A DNA stretch of 64,000 nucleotides from an uncultured Oscillospiraceae bacterium (GTDB taxonomy: Bacteria > Bacillota > Clostridia > Oscillospirales > Ruminococcaceae): contig CAKSEC010000008.1 in the NCBI GenBank assembly GCA_934446355.1, positions 1-64,000 on the forward strand. Direction: 5' to 3'. The position numbers and the translations under genes are program-made. This document shows positions 47,263-56,172 of this stretch, piece by piece. Below the pieces are notes generated by a model. The model worked only from the letters and a program-made list of their open reading frames with translations, made no database searches and was not told the DNA's origin. The first letter of the stretch is position 1. The number at the start of each line of letters is the position of its first letter.

Positions 47263-49218
47263 GTGAGCGGAAACAGTATGAAGTGGATCCCACTCGGCGG
47301 AATGGATCTTTCAGCGGCAAATCTTGCACCGGCTGAAAAGCTGCATAAGTTCGGCTTTTCGATGGTATGCTGTGAGTTCGGCTCTGAAAAGCTGACCAAG
47401 GCGGGGCTGTGTATATATGATGTTCTCGCCGAAAAAGATGACCCGAATATCCTTCTGATAACGTCACGCAGGGTGCTGTACGGCTGGTACAGGATACTTA
47501 TGACGGGTATCGGCGCGGATTTCAAGGTCGTATCGGGCGCAGCGAACGAGATAGTATTTTTCCAGAGGGACGGCTCGAATCTTTATCTTATGCCGTCCGA
47601 GGCTCTTTCAGGTCAGAACGCCCTGAAAACCAAGGTGCCCGCAGACCACAAGTGGGACCTTATCGTGATAGACGACGAGCAGAATGTCAGAACGCCCGAT
47701 TACAAGGCGCTGCGGGACAATATCCCGTGGAAAACAGACAGGCTGCTGATGTTCACGCAGTTCCCTGCGGCTAACGGCGCAGACCGTGAGGACCTTTCCG
47801 CTCTGGTGAACTGCCTGCTTGCGGACGACTCGAAGCACGGCGCAGCCGACAGCCTGAAGCTGGACATTACGGGAATGCCGCTTGAATACGACACGCCGCT
47901 GCTGTGCGTGAGCCACAAGGAAATATATAACGGCGAGATAAAGCGCAACATAAGCTTCTGCGACTACACATTCGACGACGCATTCCTCGCAGGACTGCGG
48001 CGCAGGGTGGAGATACGCAGCGGCTTGCCGAACTACAAGTACGGCGGCAATATATTCGAGGAATATGACGTGGACAGCATGAAGGGCGTTTACCAGAAGC
48101 CTGTGTATACCCCCTCGGACGTGTCGGAACTCCGCAGCGTTGACAAGAAGCTTGACGCATTCCTCACGCTGATGGAAGGCATAATGGCAGACGACAAGAA
48201 CCGTGCGATGGTATACTGCTGCGACAAGAACACGGTGGACTACCTGAGAAAGGCGCTGACCGCCGTTTATCCCGCTTCCGGAGCGGTACGCACCGCAAGG
48301 GGCGAGCTGTTCAGCAACGAAGATATCCTGAGAAAGCTTCGCGTGGACGACAGCACGGTATATCCCAGAATAGTTCTTTCAACGGACGATATCGGCGCTG
48401 TCGGCTATGGCTATGACAGGATAACGCACGTTATAAGCTACGAACTGCCGCTGTCGCCGGTGCTTTTAGAGCGCAGAATGACAAGACACGGCGCAAAGAA
48501 CGAAAGTTCGCGCAGCTTCATCATGTTCCGTGATACGAACAAGCTTTTCGACAGCAGGGTGCTGTCAAAGGTGCTCTATGCGAAGCTGCCTGACGCATTC
48601 TGCGGCGAACTTCCGGCAAGAAATATCCTGCTGGACATAGGCAACAAGGACGAGTTCATTTCCGATATGCTGTCAGACCTTAAATATAACGAAAGCTACT
48701 CCAAGGAGGTCGACAGCTGCTACGACCTGATAAAGAAGGTCAAGGGCGATTATGAGGCGCTCGGTGCGGAGCGTATCGCAAACGCAAAACAGCTCAGCGA
48801 GTTTTCCGGAAAGCTTATCGACAGGGTATGTGGGTTCTATGGTATAGAGCGCAGCGCTTCGGGCGAGGATATCTCGGCGGCTGTATCCAAGCTTAAGGGC
48901 TTGTGCGCAGTCGTTGAGGGCGTGCTTGTGTCGATATCCGACAGCGAGCAGTCCGCAATAGCTGACAGCCTTGGCGCAGACCCGTGCGCCCAGCCTTTCG
49001 GCAAAGAGGTCACGGACGGCGTGGAGCAGGCGCATAAGCATATCGACGAACTTCACAGCGGTCATAATTACCACCTGATGGTAAAGAACGATATCCAGTC
49101 GCTCGGCGACTGCATACAGTATCCGGTGCTTTACGGCATATGGAAGTACAGAGTCCGCGAGCAGGACAGCGTCCGCTCATTCAAGGACTTTATCAAGATA
49201 TACAACGACGGTATATAA
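47263..49218 (+). CDS. SNF2/SF2 helicase-like protein with altered ATPase motifs
   Basis: The 651-residue protein aligns by eye with SNF2-type ATPases. Motif I is EFGSEKLTKA (38-47) where EMGLGKTxQA is expected, so only the Lys43 of the Walker A core remains. Motif Ia is NILLITSRRVLYGWYRIL (62-79). Motif II is WDLIVIDDEQNVR (131-143), with DDEQ in place of DEAH. The second lobe is better kept: NRAMVYCCDKNTVDYLRKAL (313-332), IVLSTDDIGAVGYGYD (370-385) and motif VI ERRMTRHGAK (403-412) with both arginines. I infer a helicase fold with weak or lost ATP hydrolysis. The start is GTG (47263). It is followed by the HSP90-like gene after 76 nt. No named system is recognised. Confidence 0.65.
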   Translation: MSGNSMKWIPLGGMDLSAANLAPAEKLHKFGFSMVCCEFGSEKLTKAGLCIYDVLAEKDDPNILLITSRRVLYGWYRILMTGIGADFKVVSGAANEIVFFQRDGSNLYLMPSEALSGQNALKTKVPADHKWDLIVIDDEQNVRTPDYKALRDNIPWKTDRLLMFTQFPAANGADREDLSALVNCLLADDSKHGAADSLKLDITGMPLEYDTPLLCVSHKEIYNGEIKRNISFCDYTFDDAFLAGLRRRVEIRSGLPNYKYGGNIFEEYDVDSMKGVYQKPVYTPSDVSELRSVDKKLDAFLTLMEGIMADDKNRAMVYCCDKNTVDYLRKALTAVYPASGAVRTARGELFSNEDILRKLRVDDSTVYPRIVLSTDDIGAVGYGYDRITHVISYELPLSPVLLERRMTRHGAKNESSRSFIMFRDTNKLFDSRVLSKVLYAKLPDAFCGELPARNILLDIGNKDEFISDMLSDLKYNESYSKEVDSCYDLIKKVKGDYEALGAERIANAKQLSEFSGKLIDRVCGFYGIERSASGEDISAAVSKLKGLCAVVEGVLVSISDSEQSAIADSLGADPCAQPFGKEVTDGVEQAHKHIDELHSGHNYHLMVKNDIQSLGDCIQYPVLYGIWKYRVREQDSVRSFKDFIKIYNDGI

Positions 49219-49294
49219 GCGTCATTGAACTATGCTTCACCGCACGGGGCATGGAACGCAAAAATCTCGAAGTGCGGAGAAACGGGGCGTAAAC

Positions 49295-52200
49295 ATGAAC
49301 GAAAACAACGAGCAGGTCGAAAAGCTCCTTGGTGACTTCTTTGAGCGTCATACCGCAGGCGACAAGGAGGGCATGGCTGCTGTTCTGCAGAAGATACAGA
49401 TGATGCTCTACTCCGGGGAGACCGACAGCACGCCGTTCAAGGACTATTTCAACAGTATGTACACCGGAAGAAGTGCGATAAACGTTGCCGGAATGGTCAA
49501 CGATTATCCCAGAGAATCCATTATCCGTGAACTGCTGCAGAACGTTTTCGGGTGCGACTACGACGACAGTGACATCAAGGTGATGATAGAGTTTCTGGAC
49601 GAGGGGCAGGTCAAGCTGACCTACAACGAAACGGGATTCAGCCTTGAGCAGGTGTTCTATTATCTCTCAGTCGGCAGAAATGACGGCAATAAAGAGCGTG
49701 AGGGACGTTTCGGTCTTGGTGCGAAAAGCGTTTTCGCAAATGTTGACTGGTTCAAAATGCGGTCGAACAACTATTCTCTGCGTGTCGTAAACGACGGCGG
49801 TACGCTGAAGGTGCGTGAACTCGACCTCACTGCGCCGCAGTTCAAGCACACCGAGATAGTTTTTGCGCTTGACGAGGAGTCGCAGAAGCGGCTTCATGAC
49901 GACCTTGTATCCATGACGTCCAGAAAGGGCGAATATATCAACATGGTCGACCTGTGCTTCGCGTTCATCAGAAAGAAGCACCTTAAATCCACCGATGAGA
50001 ACGAGGACCCATCACGCACGTTCAACATAGCTGTCATCTCATTCGGCAAGCCTGAGGTGGTATATAAGATTCAGGAATACCGCAGGGACGAGAACGATCT
50101 GCCCAAGATACGCTTCAGCGAGAACGGCAAGTCGGTGGCTGACTTTATCCACATGGAGGAGAACGGCTTCGTTTATCTTATCCCGTTCGCTATTTCCGGC
50201 GCAAAGAGGGAAGCGGCAAAGGTGCTGATGAGCAAGTACAATTACTTCTCGACCTTTGAGCTGACCGGTCTTGTCAAGGCAAGCCGTCAGGACTTCCTGA
50301 AAGAGCAGCTTTCGGCGTTCTTCGTGAGCGTACCTAATCAGTATATCACGAACAACCGTTCGGGTATCCGCCACGACTGCGTGGAGGAGGTCTCCACCGA
50401 GATTGAGGAGGATATCCTCGACATCGTGGAGCAGTACCGCAAACTGTTCGTGCTGCAGCTTACACAGCGGCCGGATAACCCGCAGAGATATATGCTGCGT
50501 CCGGCGCAGTATGTGTTCGAGTTCTTCTATAATTACATCAGCACAAGTACTCTTGTAAAGGGTCTGCGCGAGAAATTCGCCGAGAGCATTTCGGTGAAGT
50601 TCCCTGATATCGACGAGCCCATGACGTTCACCGACCTGCGTGAAAAGGGCTACTTCAACGAACGCTCCGATGTCAGCGTTGAGGACCATGAGAGCGGCGC
50701 AGCCTGCGAGGCTCTTATAGAGGACCTCGGTCAGATGAAGGAATGGTACGGCTCGGACGGCGACCATGTGTTCGCTGCGAAGTACAACTGGTACAAGCAG
50801 GAAACCAACGAGCGCGGTTCAGAGTTCGCATATTCGTTCCAGCTTGACGGTCACAATTACATCATGTCGTCTGACAGGAACAGGAAGATCCGTGACTACG
50901 ACCTGTCGAGCGGATTCATGAGCATAATCAGCCTGAAGCTGAACAGCTGTATCGTGAATGGTGCGGTCGCTGACGAGAATGCGCTTGAAGAAGCATTCGC
51001 AATTATCGACGAAATGTTCGGCGAAAGCTACCGCATTGACATGAAGTATTTCCAGTTCCACATCACAGCGGGCGGCACGGAGATACACTTCGAGATATCC
51101 AAGATACAGATAGGCAACCTCAAAAAGGCAATGGACGTTATCCAGAAGCACGAGATGAGGTTCGAGAATCACCAGATATACAATCAGGTCATAACGCTGC
51201 TGGTAAATTCGTTCACCAACGGCAAGGACACGATGGAGTTCCTGCGTGAGATAAAGAGTCAGGGCGGCGAAGTAACGCTTGCGCTGGACATCAACAAACG
51301 CTACCGCTTCTCCGCATACGGAAAGCAGTTCATGATACCGCCGAACATCACCAACACGGACCTGCTGGAGATAGTGGGAGATGTGTACCTGCTTATCGAA
51401 AGCGGAATGTTCAACGGACGTGTGTTCGACTTCCCGTATTCGCCCGGACGTTATGAATACGATCCTGACGATATTCTTTCAGCACTGCCGAATGCCGGAA
51501 CTGCAGAGAATATCAAGGAGCGTCTTGCGAAGATATACACCTGCGACCTTGGGCTTAACAAGATAGCCCTGCTCGACGGCAGCAACAAGATAATCAGCAT
51601 AATCGACGCTGCTGACGGTATCTCGCCTGAAAACAGGAACAAGACCGAGAAGTATGTCGTGCTCAAGGACGGTCTGTCAAAGCCGCAGTTCGCAAAGTAT
51701 ATCGAGTTCATTCTCACCGGAAAGACCGGATCTGCGCTTGCTGCGATCTATTCCAGCAGTGAAGAGCCGAATCTTGTGCTTGTGGACCAGATACCCTATT
51801 ACTACAAGCCCGTGCCGACTATCCAGCACAAGGAATTTGAGTTCCTGCGCGGCGAGGTAAGGCGCATTTCCTCAATAAAGGATCCCAGAGTATACAAGAA
51901 TTACTTCGCTCGTGACATCAATGCAAAGCTGTACGGCTACGGCGGTATCTGCCCTTGCTGCGGCTACGAGTCGAAGATGATAAACAGCTTTATCCTCAAG
52001 GAATTTTCCGTGGGACTTCTCAACGGCGAAAAGGAGCAGAAATTCCGCTTCTCGCTGTATCTGTGCGCAAATGACAACTACGCTGCAGGCGGCTGGATAA
52101 TCGACGATGTAAGTATCGGCGGAATGTCGCCGTTCCTCTGGCTGGAGGAGATGTCGCAGATCGACTATATCCCGCCGGAGTTCCTGTACTGCCGCATAAA

Positions 52201-52357
52201 GTATCGTCCTCAGGTGACATACGATATATGCGAGGCTGCTTCCGAGGGCAGCGACGAAAATCCCTCGTCCGCAGTATACGACGGCTCGCCGGAGGTGCTT
52301 GACATAGTACTTTCACCGATGATGGCGGCTAAGTGGTATGAGGAAAATCAGAAGTAA
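49295..52357 (+). CDS. Sacsin/HSP90-like (GHKL) ATPase protein with C-terminal zinc site
   Basis: The 1020-residue protein has an N-terminal GHKL ATPase domain of sacsin type: N-box IIRELLQN (Glu79, Asn83), NETGFS (111-116) in place of the D-G-G box, and GRFGLGAKS (137-145). The long middle is mixed alpha/beta with no match I recognise. Near the end CPCC (Cys886, Cys889) and a later Cys924 (YLCANDN) suggest a partial zinc-binding or DNA-binding module. The frame opens at 49232, but the ATG at 49295 has GGGG upstream and begins a hydrophilic helix. It probably acts with the SNF2-like protein before it. Defence or nucleic-acid surveillance is a hypothesis. Confidence 0.65.
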   Translation: MNENNEQVEKLLGDFFERHTAGDKEGMAAVLQKIQMMLYSGETDSTPFKDYFNSMYTGRSAINVAGMVNDYPRESIIRELLQNVFGCDYDDSDIKVMIEFLDEGQVKLTYNETGFSLEQVFYYLSVGRNDGNKEREGRFGLGAKSVFANVDWFKMRSNNYSLRVVNDGGTLKVRELDLTAPQFKHTEIVFALDEESQKRLHDDLVSMTSRKGEYINMVDLCFAFIRKKHLKSTDENEDPSRTFNIAVISFGKPEVVYKIQEYRRDENDLPKIRFSENGKSVADFIHMEENGFVYLIPFAISGAKREAAKVLMSKYNYFSTFELTGLVKASRQDFLKEQLSAFFVSVPNQYITNNRSGIRHDCVEEVSTEIEEDILDIVEQYRKLFVLQLTQRPDNPQRYMLRPAQYVFEFFYNYISTSTLVKGLREKFAESISVKFPDIDEPMTFTDLREKGYFNERSDVSVEDHESGAACEALIEDLGQMKEWYGSDGDHVFAAKYNWYKQETNERGSEFAYSFQLDGHNYIMSSDRNRKIRDYDLSSGFMSIISLKLNSCIVNGAVADENALEEAFAIIDEMFGESYRIDMKYFQFHITAGGTEIHFEISKIQIGNLKKAMDVIQKHEMRFENHQIYNQVITLLVNSFTNGKDTMEFLREIKSQGGEVTLALDINKRYRFSAYGKQFMIPPNITNTDLLEIVGDVYLLIESGMFNGRVFDFPYSPGRYEYDPDDILSALPNAGTAENIKERLAKIYTCDLGLNKIALLDGSNKIISIIDAADGISPENRNKTEKYVVLKDGLSKPQFAKYIEFILTGKTGSALAAIYSSSEEPNLVLVDQIPYYYKPVPTIQHKEFEFLRGEVRRISSIKDPRVYKNYFARDINAKLYGYGGICPCCGYESKMINSFILKEFSVGLLNGEKEQKFRFSLYLCANDNYAAGGWIIDDVSIGGMSPFLWLEEMSQIDYIPPEFLYCRIKYRPQVTYDICEAASEGSDENPSSAVYDGSPEVLDIVLSPMMAAKWYEENQK

Positions 52358-52366
52358 ATAACTAAG

Positions 52367-52400
52367 TGGGCGGCACCTTTCGGGTGCCGCCCATTGTTAT
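52367..52400. terminator. Bidirectional intrinsic terminator
   Basis: Stem GGGCGGCACC (52368-52377) / GGTGCCGCCC (52383-52392), 10 bp, between convergent genes ending at 52357 and 52397. Confidence 0.7.
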
Positions 52401-53293
52401 CCATCGTAGTGTTCGTTATCAGGGTTGCGGTAATCAGCAAGCACATGGTTAAATACTCCGAGTGAGATTTCGTTTATCATGCTCCAGCCGTTGTCGGTAT
52501 TGCCGCCGGCAGTGAGCGTCAGGCAGCCGCCGCCTGAGAACAGTATCGTGTAGATATCTGCAAAGTCAGCAGCCCAATATGGATCGTCTTTGTTGAATTT
52601 AACTTTCATCAGGTCGGACAGCCCGTCTGTTACGACGGAAGTCTTTTTTGTGCTGCCGCCAAATTCTGAGCGGGTATATACGGCGGAAACAGGCGTTCCT
52701 GCAAATGTCGGGTCGGGGATATTGCAGGTGCCAAGGCATACGATATTAGCTGCACTATCAGCAATGACCCTGCCGTTGAGTTCGCCGTTGATTGCTGCGC
52801 TGCCGTCTGACGCCTTGAATTTACCGCCCTTTGAAATAAACATCATTGAGCCGTCGGAGCACGCCAGCGTGCCGTTCGTAACGGAAATCGTGCCGAAGCA
52901 CACTATATTGCCGCTGAGCGAAGCGGAGAACTTATCTATCAGCAGCTTTCCGCCCTTTTCTATGTAGATAGTTCCGGCAATATCTGCACCGCCCCTGAGC
53001 TTGAGCGTTTTTCCCTTTGGGATAACAAGACGCTCCTGACTGTCAATTATCAGGCAGTCCTTGACGGTCTTGCTCTTTTTGAGTACGCTGACGTTTTGCA
53101 GGCCGCAGTCAGGCACGTATAGATATTTCTTCAGGTCTGAGAGCGTGGTTTTTTTGTTTGACGTGCCGTATTCGACTGTCGCCGCCGGAATCGGCGAGCC
53201 TGCGGCTGCAGGCATTGAAAGGCAGGCAGTTCCTGCGCTCATGCAGATGATGGCTGCTGCGGCAGCGGCGGTGAGTTTAGATGAAAGTTTCAT
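52397..53293 (-). CDS. Secreted protein of unknown function, beta-helix-like
   Basis: The 298-residue protein has a signal peptide (about 1-32; lipobox not convincing). The centre (about 85-190) has short repeating strands (LVIPKGKTLKLRGGADIAGTIYIEKGGKLLID), as in beta-helix or 'inner layer' surface proteins. The C-terminal part is unrecognised. It lies 15 nt downstream of a lipoprotein gene on the same strand, so both are probably expressed together. No catalytic residues evident. Confidence 0.65.
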   Translation of the reverse strand: MKLSSKLTAAAAAAIICMSAGTACLSMPAAAGSPIPAATVEYGTSNKKTTLSDLKKYLYVPDCGLQNVSVLKKSKTVKDCLIIDSQERLVIPKGKTLKLRGGADIAGTIYIEKGGKLLIDKFSASLSGNIVCFGTISVTNGTLACSDGSMMFISKGGKFKASDGSAAINGELNGRVIADSAANIVCLGTCNIPDPTFAGTPVSAVYTRSEFGGSTKKTSVVTDGLSDLMKVKFNKDDPYWAADFADIYTILFSGGGCLTLTAGGNTDNGWSMINEISLGVFNHVLADYRNPDNEHYDG

Positions 53294-53308
53294 AGCGTCC
53301 TCCTGAAT

Positions 53309-54124
53309 TTATTTGAATGAGCCGAGAATAAAGTCGGCAAGCTTGTCGGGTTTGTCCTCGAAGCGCAGAAAATCGTCATTCATGTGGTCGCCGTTTTCGT
53401 CCATATTGACGGAATACAGTACCTCGCATTTGTCGTAATCAGCACGCAGTGCGTTGTATTCGTCAGCGGTGAGGGTTTTGTATTCTTCGCCCTCTGAAAC
53501 GCTCCAGGCGGTCGTTTCGCCGTCAAATTCGTCACGCTCGACTGACAGGGCGATAGCGGCGTTCGGTTCGTCTATTTTGTAGTAGGTATCGACAATGGCG
53601 TTATTGTCCACCATCACGTTAGTGCCGTCCTCGGCGGTTTTCCAGCCGCTGGAGGGATATACCGTAGTGGTATGTAGGATATTTTCCGTGCCGTTTTTCA
53701 GTATCTCAAAGAATGTGCCGCAGTTACCCGAGCCTATTTCGGATATCATGCCGCTGTCAGAGCGGTAAAGCACCATTGCGTTGGTGGTGTAGGACGGGTA
53801 AACCATCGCAGAGAATAACACGTTGTCGCTCAGCTTTGCGCTGAATACGCTGAGTTTTGGGGTTATCATCTCCATTTCGGAGGAGAGCTGCTTCCATTTT
53901 TCGACCCACAGTTCGGACAGCTTGCTGCTGTATTCGCTGAGAGAGTCGTCAGAAATGCTTTCGGTCTTGCTTTCAGTGACCGAAGCCGCTTCCGACTGGA
54001 CTTCGGACACGTATTCCGATGAGTTGGAGGACGAAATGTCCGAGGGCTTTTCGCTGCCGCTGCAGCCGGAAAGAGCCGCACAGAGCAGCAGGGCGGGGAG
54101 GAAAAGCGAGTGCTTTTTGCTCAA
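53309..54124 (-). CDS. Lipoprotein of unknown function
   Basis: The 271-residue protein has a lipoprotein signal with lipobox LSGC (Cys21), followed by a Ser/Glu-rich linker (about 22-75). The folded part (about 75-271) alternates strands and contains paired aromatic segments (LFSAMVYPSYTTNAMVLYRSD). No family is recognised. It would be lipidated by Lgt (12.8 kb) and face the outside. Its promoter is a near-consensus site. Confidence 0.7.
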   Translation of the reverse strand: MSKKHSLFLPALLLCAALSGCSGSEKPSDISSSNSSEYVSEVQSEAASVTESKTESISDDSLSEYSSKLSELWVEKWKQLSSEMEMITPKLSVFSAKLSDNVLFSAMVYPSYTTNAMVLYRSDSGMISEIGSGNCGTFFEILKNGTENILHTTTVYPSSGWKTAEDGTNVMVDNNAIVDTYYKIDEPNAAIALSVERDEFDGETTAWSVSEGEEYKTLTADEYNALRADYDKCEVLYSVNMDENGDHMNDDFLRFEDKPDKLADFILGSFK

Positions 54125-54186
54125 TTATATCACCTCATATGCTGTCATTTTGCAAAAGCTGCAAGCATTCAACTTGTGCTGTTTAT

Positions 54187-54215
54187 ATCATAACATAAAT
54201 AAAATTGTATGTCAA
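54187..54215 (-). promoter_or_regulatory. Promoter of lipoprotein-secreted protein unit
   Basis: Minus-strand TTGACA (54210-54215), 17 bp, TATGAT (54187-54192). The rest of the divergent spacer (54125-54441) is AT-rich with no further gene. Confidence 0.75.
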
Positions 54216-54302
54216 TACCTTTTTGAAAAAAATATTACTTTCCCTCAATATGTATTTTGATTATCAACTATAACTATTTTGCATGCACACCTAAAGTCAC
54301 AC

Positions 54303-54331
54303 TTGACAGCCTGACGAATATATGATACAAT
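54303..54331 (+). promoter_or_regulatory. Promoter of SGNH hydrolase gene
   Basis: TTGACA (54303-54308), 17 bp, TACAAT (54326-54331). Confidence 0.7.
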
Positions 54332-54441
54332 AAAATACAATATTTCACAGCATAATAAAATGCGTCTGCAGCGAGTCTGCTGCATATACTATGCTTTAGG
54401 TAAAATAAATACAGCCAGAACCGGCATGAGAAAGGAACACT

Positions 54442-55389
54442 ATGAAGAAACTTACAGCAATAATCACAGCCGCAGCCGCTGCGTTCACACTGAGTGCGAC
54501 TGCCGCAGCAAGTCAGGACGAAAATCTGGTAGTCCTCGGCGATTCGATAGCCACGGGCTACGGACTGGAGGGCTACACGGCGGGCGACACGTACAGCGCA
54601 GCCGACAGCTTTGCAAATCAGCTTGGCGCAGATTATGGGCAGTACGTGAATCTTGCAGTTGACGGCAGAACCAGCGGGGAACTGCTGGCTGCGCTTTCCG
54701 ACAAGCAGACCTCTGCGGCGGTGGCTGCAGCGGACACGGTGGTTATATCCATTGGCGGAAACGACTTCCTGCAGCCCATGATATCCGCTGCGCAGGAGGT
54801 CATGGAGCAGAACGGCGATATGCTGTCCTCGCTGCAGTCGGCTTCGATGAGCGATATTTCAGAGTACCTTGAAGCGCTGCAGAAGCTGACAGAAGCAATG
54901 GCTCAGGCGGCGGGGCAGGTGGAAGTCGCAGGCACGGGCGAGAATCTCGACGGCATACTCGCTCAGGTGAATGCGCTCAACCCCGATTGCAGGGTGGTGG
55001 TACTCACAGTATACGACCCGTTCGAGGACAACGCAATGATGAAGCCGCTGGAGGAAGCCGCTCTGGTGAAGCTGACCGAACTGAACACGGCGATAACCTC
55101 TGCAGCGCAGAAATACGGCGCAGAAACGGCGGACGTGTATTCCGCATTCACAGGTCACGCCGCCGAATACACGAATATCCTGTCGATGGATATACACCCC
55201 AGCAAGGCAGGTCATTCGGTGATTTATTCGTTACTGTCTGAAATGCTGACCGAGAGCGAAAGCGCAATGGCTGACGCAGGCGCTCATAAGGGCAGCCCCG
55301 ATACCGGCGCCGAGGGCGCAGCGCTGCTTGTCGGCGTAGCGGCTGTGGCTGCGGGAGCATTGCTGCTTTCTGCAAAAAAGATACGCTGA
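54442..55389 (+). CDS. Secreted SGNH/GDSL hydrolase with sortase-like C-terminal signal
   Basis: The 315-residue protein has a signal peptide (about 1-24), block I VVLGDSIATGYG (catalytic Ser in GDS), block III IGGNDF, and a late DxxH-type DIHPSKAGH. The C-terminus has SPDTG, a hydrophobic stretch (about 291-311) and KKIR, which resembles a sortase sorting signal with an unusual first residue in place of LPxTG. It would be an esterase or lipase-like enzyme fixed to the cell wall. No sortase gene is in the window. AAAGGA precedes the ATG. Confidence 0.83.
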   Translation: MKKLTAIITAAAAAFTLSATAAASQDENLVVLGDSIATGYGLEGYTAGDTYSAADSFANQLGADYGQYVNLAVDGRTSGELLAALSDKQTSAAVAAADTVVISIGGNDFLQPMISAAQEVMEQNGDMLSSLQSASMSDISEYLEALQKLTEAMAQAAGQVEVAGTGENLDGILAQVNALNPDCRVVVLTVYDPFEDNAMMKPLEEAALVKLTELNTAITSAAQKYGAETADVYSAFTGHAAEYTNILSMDIHPSKAGHSVIYSLLSEMLTESESAMADAGAHKGSPDTGAEGAALLVGVAAVAAGALLLSAKKIR

Positions 55390-55403
55390 ACGGCAAATTG
55401 TGA

Positions 55404-55432
55404 TTGAAATTTCCGCCGGAATATGTTATACT
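55404..55432 (+). promoter_or_regulatory. Promoter of thrH
   Basis: TTGAAA (55404-55409), 17 bp, TATACT (55427-55432). Confidence 0.65.
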
Positions 55433-55490
55433 GTTATGTGGAACATTCTGAGCATTGCTCAGCCAAAAACATTATACGGAGGAAAAATCA

Positions 55491-56099
55491 ATGTCTATGT
55501 ATATCACCTGTCTTGATCTTGAGGGAGTTCTCGTGCCGGAGATCTGGATCGCATTCGCTGAGGCAAGCGGAATCCCGGAGCTGAAGCGTACCACACGTGA
55601 CGAGCCGGATTACGACAAGCTGATGAAGTGGCGTCTGGGAATACTCAAGGAGCATGGTCTGGGTCTTAAGGAGATTCAGGACACGATAGCAAAGATCGAC
55701 CCCATGCCCGGCGCAAAGGAGTTCCTTGACGAACTGCGCTCCATCTGTCAGGTAATAATCATTTCCGATACATTCTCGCAGTTTGCAGGCCCGCTCATGA
55801 AGAAGCTGGGTATGCCGACTATCTTCTGCAATACTCTGGAGGTTGCCCCGTCCGGCGAGATAACCGGCTTCAAAATGCGCTGCGAGCAGTCCAAGCTGAC
55901 CACGGTAAAGGCTCTGCAGAGCATAGGCTTTGAAACCATCGCAAGCGGCGACAGCCACAACGACCTCGGAATGATAAGGGCAAGCAAGGCAGGCTTCCTG
56001 TTCAAGAGCCCCGACAGCATAAAGGCTGCAAATCCCGACCTGCCCGCATATGAAACATATGATGAACTGATGGCAGCGATAAAGAAAGCTATGGATTGA
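55491..56099 (+). CDS. thrH: Phosphoserine phosphatase / homoserine phosphotransferase ThrH
   Basis: The 202-residue HAD-family enzyme has motif I CLDLEGVLVPE (Asp9; Glu11 is the ThrH-typical change), motif II ISDTF, and GDSHND for magnesium. ThrH dephosphorylates phosphoserine and can pass the phosphate to homoserine. The frame opens at 55455, but the ATG at 55491 has GGAGGA 8-13 nt upstream and gives the standard N-terminus. Stands alone. Confidence 0.92.
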   Translation: MSMYITCLDLEGVLVPEIWIAFAEASGIPELKRTTRDEPDYDKLMKWRLGILKEHGLGLKEIQDTIAKIDPMPGAKEFLDELRSICQVIIISDTFSQFAGPLMKKLGMPTIFCNTLEVAPSGEITGFKMRCEQSKLTTVKALQSIGFETIASGDSHNDLGMIRASKAGFLFKSPDSIKAANPDLPAYETYDELMAAIKKAMD

Positions 56100-56119
56100 T
56101 TCTTAAGCAAATAACAAAC

Positions 56120-56150
56120 GGGCGGTCCGCTTAATTGCGAACCGCCCCTA
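56120..56150. terminator. Bidirectional intrinsic terminator
   Basis: GGGCGGTCCGC (56120-56130) pairs with GCGAACCGCCC (56137-56147) with one mismatch, between convergent genes ending at 56099 and 56173. Confidence 0.65.
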
Positions 56151-56172
56151 ATTATTTCATATTCTCAGCCTC

